64,000 bases of DNA from Caenorhabditis remanei (taxonomy: Eukaryota; Nematoda; Chromadorea; Rhabditida; Rhabditidae), in contig NC_071328.1 of the NCBI RefSeq assembly GCF_010183535.1, positions 6,200,001 to 6,264,000 on the forward strand, in the 5' to 3' direction. Shown here in pieces: positions 55,898-64,000 of the stretch (the stretch's first letter is position 1; every line of letters starts with the position of its first letter). Made by a program: the position numbers and the translations under genes. Under the pieces are notes generated by a model. The model did no database searches and had not been told where the DNA came from. It worked only from the letters and a program-made list of their open reading frames with translations.

Positions 55898-58629
55898 ATG
55901 GCAATATTCATATTTGATGGAACCAGTGTCATTTATGTTTCGACTTTAGTTGCTCTGGTGAGTCATATTTTTCTTGGAAAAAACGTGACAAAAGTTGTAA
56001 ATAAATAGAAACTGATAAAAAATGTGATCTTATCATAAATTTTAGAAAGTCGGTGGCGGCAGAAACATGTGGAAAGTCAGAATATCAAAAGTCAAAAGTT
56101 CTGAGAAGTTTTGGAAAAAATAAAATTGAAAAAAGAATTAGTATAAACCTCGACAAAAATGCTTTTTTTTAACTGTAACACTGGAATGAACGCGTTTTAA
56201 GAGTTTAGAAACATCTATCTCCATAGAAACACCTTGAAAAATCATTGCTCGGATTTTTCAAAACTTAGATTAATTTTTTTGAACCTTTCTTTTTGATCAA
56301 AAAAGACGTATCAAATTTTCTAATAGAAACCTGCTGATTATAAATTCCGTACCTATATTTCAATAATCGAAAGTGCTTCGAGAAAATGTAAAGTGCCTTT
56401 TTAATCGAATTTATTGGAAAACATATAATCGTTAAAAAGTTAATCCGGAAATCATTCATTCAATAAAAATACAAAAAGTTGCGATACGTTTTCAAACCCT
56501 CTATTGTTTTCAAGTTTCCTTTTTCCAAAAATAAATTATTTTTCGAGAAAAAAGTTGTAAACCTATTAGTAAGAGATGCAGAAATCCTACTCTCACCAAA
56601 TAAAACTTTACAAATAATACAATAAAGCGTATCCACAAACGATTCTTTCTTCATACTTTACACAACATTAATAATAGAGAGGTCAAACGGTCCGTTTGGA
56701 CGATGAGTCACCACCAAAAGTACATCATCATTCTTTTTTGTTGCTTTATTGACTAAAATGTCATGAGAACCATTTTTAACTATGTTTAGAAGACTCTTGT
56801 TTTTTAATAGCTCATTGAGGTTTCCTATAAAAGTATAATTATTTTTTTCAGATTCTGATATGGGTAGTTATCATCGGACAACGACAAATTTGGAGACATC
56901 GACACAATGTTGCTCGAGTTAGACCTCAGGTTTGTGAAACTTTTTGATATTAAAAAACCAATATTTGACAGCAGTAATTTTCATAAACGATTGATAAAAA
57001 TATTTTTTCAAACATTGGCTATCCCAAAATCTTATTCCAGATCGCTCTAAACTCTCGAATATCATCGAAAAATGCTGTAACTCTTCGTGAAAATCAATTG
57101 GATGCCGTGATGCGTCTTCGATGTGAAAACCAAGCTCGTCTCACAGATTGTGTTTCGCTTCAATTCCGTCAGTCATCTCCTGAAACTTGCACTTTGAGTG
57201 ATATGTATCGTATTTGTTCACAATGCTTTTATAATGCATGATAGTCGGGGAATACGGTAGAAAATTAGGAATTCACCCAGAAAAATTTAGAGAAGTATAG
57301 AAACTTGTTTTTCTTCCGTTGCGGAAGTGTACTTTTGCTCATTACCCAGTTTTCTCAATTCAAAAACTTTCTCGAACCCCTATTCTCAGTCTGTTTTTCA
57401 CCACTAATACTTGTTCTAACTGCATGTTAATTCACCACTCCATGTTCTGTTTTTGTTCCCTGCTTTTTGTTTATCTCAATTTTTTCCTGCATGAATAACG
57501 TCTCTTTGTTCCTTTTTTGTTCGGAAGACTACTCTTTCTCAAATTTTATACGTATACTGCTGCTTCGCCATTCTGGATTTCCAGTATGACTGGATGTGCA
57601 TTTATTCAGCTTTCCTGATTCCCTGATGATTATATTTATAATTACCACCGTGTTTTTCAGATGGTGAGAAACCATATGTGCATCGTATGATTGCTGTAGA
57701 TGAAGTGGCTCTAGAAATCGATGGTCAATTGAATAGAATCGAAGGAGCAGTTCAACGACAAGCAGGCGAATCCACGTATTCGTATTTGAAGAGAATTCGA
57801 GAGAAAGTTCCATCGATTCCATTAAATCTGGTGCAGAGAATCGCTTTTCTGCAAGAAGCTGCGAGATATCGACCGGAGAAGTTTGCAGTTGAACAAGTGA
57901 TGGAATTGAGATCATCACTCAATCAATTTGTAAAAATGTAAGATTTCAAATTTTTCAAAAGATTAGTTTTTTCTTTCTTTGCAGCCTGTCAGCAGAATAC
58001 GAATCATTGGCCGACGAGCCAGATATGGCTGCTCCACGTGGAGTCATCGCGTCATTTTATCAATTTGGACAAAAAATCATGCCGAATAACTCAGGATCGA
58101 AAAGAAGAAGAAATAAGTTTGGAGGAAGTGACGGTGAGTTTTTGACGGAAATGAGTTTTTGAGAGTGCATGGAATTTTGCATACCGTAACCTTGAGTTAC
58201 TGTAACCCATTACTATAGTGCAGATGCATATTGCAACTTTTTTGTGCTTGTGGTTAAACTATAGATTTTACACATATTTCGGCTTTAAATTTAAAAGAAT
58301 CCAAAAGGTTTTAATATTATTTTCCAAATTATTGTCAAGTGAATGATCCAATCTACGCTTTGTCGAATTTCAATTACCGTTCTGTGTTAAGGTGTGATAA
58401 ATATGTAGATCTCTCTAAAAATTCTCAAAACAGCGCCCTCTATAACAACGCATCATTTTCTCAATCTTCTAAAAGCATGTTTCCAATTCTTTCAGGTGTC
58501 CGCCTTCTTATGAAAGAACGAGAAGAACAAATGTCTCTGTTATCTCCACTGGCTCGTCAATCTGCAGACTCACCGGCTCCTCATTTGAGACGACAATCCG
58601 ATTCCCATTCTGCTCTCTTGCCACAATAG
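55898..58629 (+). CDS. One-pass membrane protein, C1orf43/NICE-3-like
   Basis: Six exons (55898-55957, 56852-56929, 57041-57197, 57661-57937, 57985-58133, 58496-58629) give 284 residues. The N-terminus is hydrophobic (VIYVSTLVALILIWVVII) and followed by Arg-rich residues, consistent with a signal anchor and a cytosolic body. A Cys-containing stretch leads to helical blocks (DEVALEIDGQLNRIEGAVQR, AGESTYSYLKRIREKVPSIP, EKFAVEQVMELRSSLNQF, SAEYESLAD). The pattern of N-terminal anchor and a SYLKRI-type motif resembles the animal C1orf43/NICE-3 family, which is linked to Golgi and mitochondrial integrity and phagocytosis. That match is from memory and moderate. The last exon is Ser/Arg-rich (RQSADSPAPHLRRQSDSHS). 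The first intron is 894 nt. Confidence 0.75.
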
Positions 58630-59185
58630 ATGCAGTTTTTTGAAACAATTCTGACATTTTCTTAGTTTTATCATGTTTATATGAATTTTGGCTATTTTGT
58701 CAAAGTTTACATTTTCTCTTGCTAATTTTTAGTTTTTATTTTGCACTTTTTACTACTGTTTTTCCTCATTTTACTATGAGTAATGTTTTTGTTTTCTAGT
58801 CAAAAATTTCGAAATTTGACCTAGTTTAGAACGGTTTTTAAGACGAAGCGGGTCTCTATTCAACACCGGTTGAAACTCCAAATCGACACGAGGATACAAT
58901 TTTTACATTTTGATATGTGTGATATTCATAAAGAATTCCTTTGAATTTAATATTTTAAATATTATTATCTTGTGTATTCTAACTCAAAAATGGTTCTCAT
59001 GATGCCATTTCAATATCTCTCCTTTTTTCTACATATCCATCACAAATCGAGCCAAAACTTTTTTCTCTATTGGAAGATTGCTTTTTTTACAATGCCAACA
59101 ATTCTTATATTCTTTCTTCTCCCCAAACTTTCCTCTAATCTACATATTTCAGGGTCATCATCTGGTGCCGAGTAAGACCCAAAAC
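58630..59185. other. Intergenic spacer
   Basis: 556 nt. T-rich, ending in a catatttcag acceptor 34 nt before the next ATG, consistent with trans-splicing of the next gene. Confidence 0.45.
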
Positions 59186-60525
59186 ATGAAGTCCGCTTCA
59201 TGTTTTGTGGCAATAATTCTCTTCGGACCACTCGTCGTCACATCAGAAAATATCCAACCAAATCAAGCGAAACCAGGTAAGATAGTAATCAACGTCTCAA
59301 GCCTTGAGTAGCTCCTGTATAGAACACATATTTACGACGTAATTGATCTTCAAAAGTTACTGACATCATTATAAAAATGACGTGCACCAGAAATTGCCAC
59401 TGATAATGTATGATAGAGTGAGGGGGGAGTACATAAGTAACCACAAAAACAGAGTCTCTTACTTTTTTTCTTGTTTTTTTTGCCTTTTTCAAAGCGATAC
59501 GACTGTTTTATGAATTCAAACTTTTCTGTGCAAGGAAATGCTCGCCGCACAGAAATTGCATAGAAAATTGAATTAATGATACAGTATGAAAATGCCAAAA
59601 TATTTACAGGACTGCACGACATACTGCTGAAAACAGTACACGACACGGCTAGCTACCTGGGATTTGGTGTGAAATGTCGTAATGGAGGACACAAAACCGA
59701 GGATAACACGTGTATCTGCCCGAAAGATCGATTCAGGGGGAAAGAGTGTGAACAAAGAATATGTATAAATGATGGAAAATTGGAGAAAGTGACTGTTCCA
59801 ACTGTTCACCACGTCTGTAAATGTCCTCATCCAGAGTTTATTTCTGGTGAACATTGTGAAAAAGTTCGATGCGCGAATTATGGAGAAGTTGTCACATCGA
59901 AAACGAATGGAACGTGGCGATGCGATTGTAAAGGATCGAGATTCTATAAAGGAGAATTCTGTGAGAAATTCGCAATTTCTTCTGGATGGATTATGTTGAT
60001 TGCTTGTTTTGGAGTATTTATCATTGTTGCATTCATTTGTTCCTCTAATTGGTTCAGTAGAAATCGAGCTCATAGAAGGTACCCAGTGAATCGAATACCT
60101 CCACCAGGCCACCACCAATCTTCATCATCTGGACATCGTTCTGCTTCTCGTGATGCCTCTGGTCGACGGATAAATTCATCATCCCAGAATCCACGTACCG
60201 CACACAGATCTTCGTCTTCCGATGACTTGATTTCAAGTGAAAGAGGAGCTCATCGACGCACGACAGCCTTCCCGCAAGGAGGAATCACTGGTCAGTATGT
60301 GGTACGGTTGGACACAATCCCGACATTCAATCCTACTATGATTGGTGAGTTTTTAATATAGATTTGTAATTTATTAATTCTATTCTCCTATTTTCAGGTG
60401 GCGTTGAACCAATAAATCCATCGGATCAACCCGTCGGTCCACCTCCAAGTTATGATCAAGCGATGTCTTCAATTCGAGCGGATCCTCCGAGTTACACGCC
60501 GACCGCAGCGAAGAACGACTCCTAG
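59186..60525 (+). CDS. EGF-repeat single-pass receptor-like protein with cytoplasmic PPxY motifs
   Basis: Three exons (59186-59276, 59610-60344, 60398-60525) give 317 residues. Residues 1-20 are a signal peptide (MKSASCFVAIILFGPLVVTS). The ectodomain has three Cys-rich EGF-like units, recognisable by CRNGGHKTEDNTCICP, CKCPHPEFISGEHCEKV and CDCKGSRFYKGEFCEK. One transmembrane helix follows (WIMLIACFGVFIIVAFIC). The cytoplasmic tail is Ser/Arg-rich (HHQSSSSGHRSASRDASGRR) and ends with two PPxY-type motifs, PPPSYDQA and DPPSYTP, which in known proteins recruit WW-domain proteins such as Nedd4-type ligases. I do not recognise a named orthologue. A role as a surface receptor or adhesion protein whose turnover is controlled by ubiquitination is inference. 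Confidence 0.85.
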
Positions 60526-61135
60526 CATCCCATTCAATCATTTCTATTAATTTTTGAATTTTGTTTTGTAGATACATTTTTACTAATTCGCTATCAAGTT
60601 TTATTTGTACCATGTTCCCTTCTATACTTAATTCTCTTCTTACACTTCATATCGGGTTCCGCCGACTTTCTATTCTCTAAATCAATCACAACGATCCTAG
60701 TTTCTCAAATTGTTCAGTTTCTTCTGACTCCAATCCTTTCCTTTCTGTGTCACACGTGGCATTTGTCACACATATCCGCTCATAATGACTTTGTCCGTTC
60801 CAAAAAACTCAGCAATTCCAAAAATTCCAGCCAACGAAAAATGATGATTCAAATCTCAGGTTGACTATGTCTTTTTCATCATTCCCTGCTTTTTTTGTAT
60901 TTTTTGTGCAATTATAATAAAGCTAATTTCAAAACTATCTAATCTTTTCTGATTGAATTAGAATCATTTATTAATCGTATCACATTTTTGGCAACAACGG
61001 AACATCCGAAAATAGAAATGCTTTGAGCACTAAAACAAATAAATTAGCGAAATAAATACTTGAAATTTTTAAATACCCGGCCCGAAAAAGAAAAAAACCA
61101 GAAATTATTCTCACAACTAAAAAATTGACCCATTT
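60526..61135. other. Convergent 3' region
   Basis: 610 nt of AT-rich 3' sequence; an aataaag motif lies near 60917. No gene seen. Confidence 0.45.
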
Positions 61136-63596
61136 TCAAGTTTCGATATTTATAGCTTCGGTCGGTTTCTCCGTTTTCTCGATCTTCTCTGTCGACTTTT
61201 CCAAATTTTCTACAGGTTTTTCTTCGACTTTCTCAACTGGAGGAGTTATTGGAACTGTCACTTCGTCTATAGTTAGATTAGCTGAAAAATAAATTTTTTT
61301 TTAAATGAATTATGGGTTTAAAGGTACCTAAATTCTCAGTTTTCTTATTCAACTGAGCCACGATTTGCTCTTGTCGCTCTATTAATTGCTGTTGAATCTT
61401 CTGCTGTTCCTTCATTTCAACCAACATTTTCACTGCTTCTGTATCATTTCCTTTTGCTGCTAATTCTGATATATCATCCAGTTTCTAAAAAATATAGGTT
61501 TTCAACCAGTACTTTGGTTTTGTTCTTACCGCTGAAATATTCAAGTTGGCATCTAGAACTTTTTCCTCTAAACTCTCCAATGATTTCAACTCTTCATTTC
61601 TCAGCTCTCCAGATGTATCATCTTTTGCTTTTGGTTTCTCCACAACTGACGTCTTCTTTTCAGCCATTAGAATAGCAGCAGTACTTGCAACAAGAATAAA
61701 CAATCCAATGACAAGACATAATCTCGCAGTAGATGTCGTCGCTCCGCCCACTTTTCTCGCTCGATTCTGAGTTTCCGATGATTGATTCGCAATGTAAATA
61801 GTGGATGGAAGAATTGTTGAAACGAGAGATCCGATGAATGCACCAGTCAGTCCGAGAATAAATTCAACATTTGGTGTCAGAATAGCCAGAATTGTATTGA
61901 ATATTAAAATAACTGCTGTTAGAAGATGGAATGTGAACTTTTCCAGGTCGACTGTATGCGATATGCTCTCTTTCTGAAAATAAAAAGTATTACTTGATCA
62001 TCCCAGCTACAGTACTCACATCTCTCAATATCAAACAAAACAATGCAGTTCTCGCCGGGAACATCATCAGTGGTATCGAGACAGCAATTGACAATAAAAA
62101 TGCCAATTTCAGTGACTGTGTCACGATGGTTGGTGGAAATTGAACAAGAACATCACCGTGAAGTTCGTGCGAATAAAATGCGACGTATCCAAAAACTCCA
62201 ACAGCTGCATACATTGCTGCACAAATATTGATCGAGTTGGATACTACGTAGTCGACACGATCGGTCGTGGCGTCTGAAAAATGAAACAAGTGCAGATGAG
62301 AAGCCGTTCTTTTGCAACTCCAGCATTCTTACCCACCTTTTATGCATGAAATAACTGGAAACAGTTGTGTCTGACAACACATTGCCATACAAACGATCGG
62401 AAGACATGTCAGAAATCCTTGAGGTCTCCACCAAACCACGTGGATACTCCATTCTCCTTCGTAGATTGTTGGAAGTGATTCGAGCATCATTCGTCCGGCG
62501 AAAAGAAAATAAAATAGGCAGGCAAGGGAGCTGATGACTGAGAACTTCTTGAGATCATCAATGAAGGAGAGTGGGAGAATTATGAAGACAACAACGACGA
62601 TCTGAAACGAAATTGGATTTTGAATAGTGGGATACCTATTCTAGTTTTCTAGACTCACCATAACCAGAATCCTAAGCCTCTGTGTCGGTGCTTCTAATTC
62701 CAGAAACTCTGCGACTAAATGTGGTCCAATATCTCCAATAACCACAATGAACGCGACAATTGATGAAACCAAAAACACCAAGAGACACAATTCCACAAAT
62801 CTTCGACCGCTTGGTCCAAGAGTTGCCATTGCAAGACTTTCATAAGATGTTGTTCTGAAAAAATAAAAATTTAAAAAAATATACATAAAGCAGGTATGTC
62901 AAAAAAGAGCCGGCCTTTTTCGGTTCAAAATGGGTATATATATTTTTTAAATTACCATACATATTCAGCTTTTGATTGAATTCTAAACTTTTAGTTGAAA
63001 ACTAAACTTTCCAAAAAAATTTAAAATTGTCAAAAAATTGAAAATTCGGTTCGAAACATTTTTGTTTCAAAACCGGCCGAGGGGACCGAGAATTTTTTTT
63101 TCTAACCCACGACATGAAGCTTATTGATAAAAAGAAGGCACCTGGTATTAAACGCGGCTTGAGCCAAGAAGTGACACGTCAGTTTTGTTAAAACTGCACA
63201 CAACGCAATCATGATAGCGGCTAGAAGAATTCCACACTGTTGAAATACATAAGGCATTGCTAGAACTGATACTCCAATTATACAATTTGCCAGATTGAAT
63301 ACGTGAGGCCATGGAGAGAATGATAGATCTGAAGATGGGTATGTGGATGATGTAGACGTTTCTTCTGAATCCGAGTCGTGATCTGAAAGAGATTAAAATG
63401 AGTGTGAGAACTCATTGGAAGAGGTACCTCCAATGAGTACTGTTGATGATCCTGCTGCATATGTTTTCCTGTAAAGAAGACCTTCCTCGTCTTCTTTTTC
63501 TCGCTTCTTCATTTTTGTTTTTGTGGCCTGGAAAACATAATCTTCACGTTGATTGTAGACTTCGTCAATGTCCGTTTCGCATAGACTATTTTTCAT
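61136..63596 (-). CDS. SLC38-type amino acid transporter with long cytosolic tail (SLC38A10-like)
   Basis: Eight exons (63596-63428, 63382-63142, 62854-62659, 62601-62337, 62273-62020, 61973-61530, 61484-61328, 61281-61136) give 623 residues. The N-terminus is charged. The AAAP-family core starts at WPHVFNLANCIIGVSVLAMP, the canonical first-helix motif, and about eleven hydrophobic helices follow (GILLAAIMIALCAVLTKLTC, VELCLLVFLVSSIVAFIVVI, FGYVAFYSHELHGDVL, SIPLMMFPARTALFCLILRD). A further hydrophobic segment (LCLVIGLFILVASTAAIL) precedes a ~130-residue Glu/Lys-rich tail with a QQLIERQEQIVAQL coiled coil. A long hydrophilic C-terminal extension distinguishes SLC38A10-type proteins from the other neutral amino acid transporters. 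Function inferred from family: proton/sodium-linked amino acid transport at internal or plasma membranes. Confidence 0.88.
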
Positions 63597-64000
63597 TGCA
63601 AACCTTAAACTAAAAAACTGAAAAGTATACAAGACTAGTGGCTGATAACCAAACTCTGTAGAACAACTGAAAGAATTTTTAAAAACATTTATTTAGTAAT
63701 ACTCTGTATTGAAAGGAATTATGCACAAAGTGGGTTGCTCAAAATGCTCAGAATCAGAAAACCCGTTAAAAATAATACAACATGGGAACGTATTTAAAAA
63801 AATTAATTAATGAAAAATGGGTCAAGGCATGAAGCCGATGCGAATTACAGCAAAGAAACTACAAAACCTGCATAATTGAAGAACAGGAATAATAGGCTCT
63901 AATCCGTGATTTCGCAGTTTCCATGCTGAAACCTGTTTTTCTAACAAGAATTAACATTTAGTTACAGGAAAGTTAACATTTTTCAAGGAACGGGATTGAT
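63597..64000. other. Upstream end of window
   Basis: AT-rich 5' flank of the transporter gene; no exon supported. Confidence 0.4.

Noticed and set aside
1..64000. CRISPR arrays, bacterial operons or phage features
   Set aside because: The introns, trans-splice-type acceptors and gene families are nematode; no spaced direct repeats of CRISPR type were seen.

Overview
This window looks like nuclear DNA of a Caenorhabditis-type nematode. Genes are compact and intron-rich. Most introns are 40-80 nt with gtaagt/gtgagt donors and a strong ttttcag acceptor, intergenic spaces are short and AT-rich, and one gene pair is spaced like an SL2 operon. Several products match C. elegans proteins, including an SSP-class major-sperm-protein-domain protein, PQN-59 and MAB-20. 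From memory of C. elegans gene order (not checked here), taf-4, pqn-59, a short-chain dehydrogenase and an XPNPEP3-like peptidase, then mab-20 and chaf-2, fit chromosome I. I cannot name the species.

Layout. 1-5 kb: the 3' end of an unidentified gene, a GC-rich hAT-type MITE, a repeat-like gene-free stretch, and taf-4 on the minus strand. 6-12 kb (plus strand): pqn-59, a short-chain dehydrogenase lacking the usual catalytic lysine, and an XPNPEP3-like aminopeptidase. 12.4-13.7 kb (minus): a conserved unknown. 13.7-17.5 kb: gene-poor, with a second hAT MITE built from a 7-bp tandem repeat. 17.5-21 kb: a Cezanne/OTUD7-type deubiquitinase with an antisense ssp-type sperm gene nested in one intron.

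22-42.5 kb is the accessory part. It is an array of seven paralogous F-box-like/FBA-type genes (six minus, one plus), interrupted by a degenerate gene of unknown family with an inverted fragment of itself. It also carries two apparently identical 1256-bp mariner elements in opposite orientation, one inserted in an exon of an array gene.

43.8-64 kb returns to conserved genes: a secreted semaphorin (mab-20 type), two adjacent RING/B-box genes, the CAF-1 p60 subunit (chaf-2), a UBA-domain protein with UBAP1-like layout, a one-pass membrane protein resembling the C1orf43/NICE-3 family, an EGF-repeat receptor-like protein with cytoplasmic PPxY motifs, and an SLC38-type amino acid transporter with a long tail.

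The least described system here is the F-box-like array. Its members share a six-exon plan and are diversifying by inversion, mariner insertion, splice-site loss and C-terminal extension. All exon models were read by eye from splice consensus, reading-frame continuity and family similarity. Total coding lengths divide by three in every model where I summed the exons.
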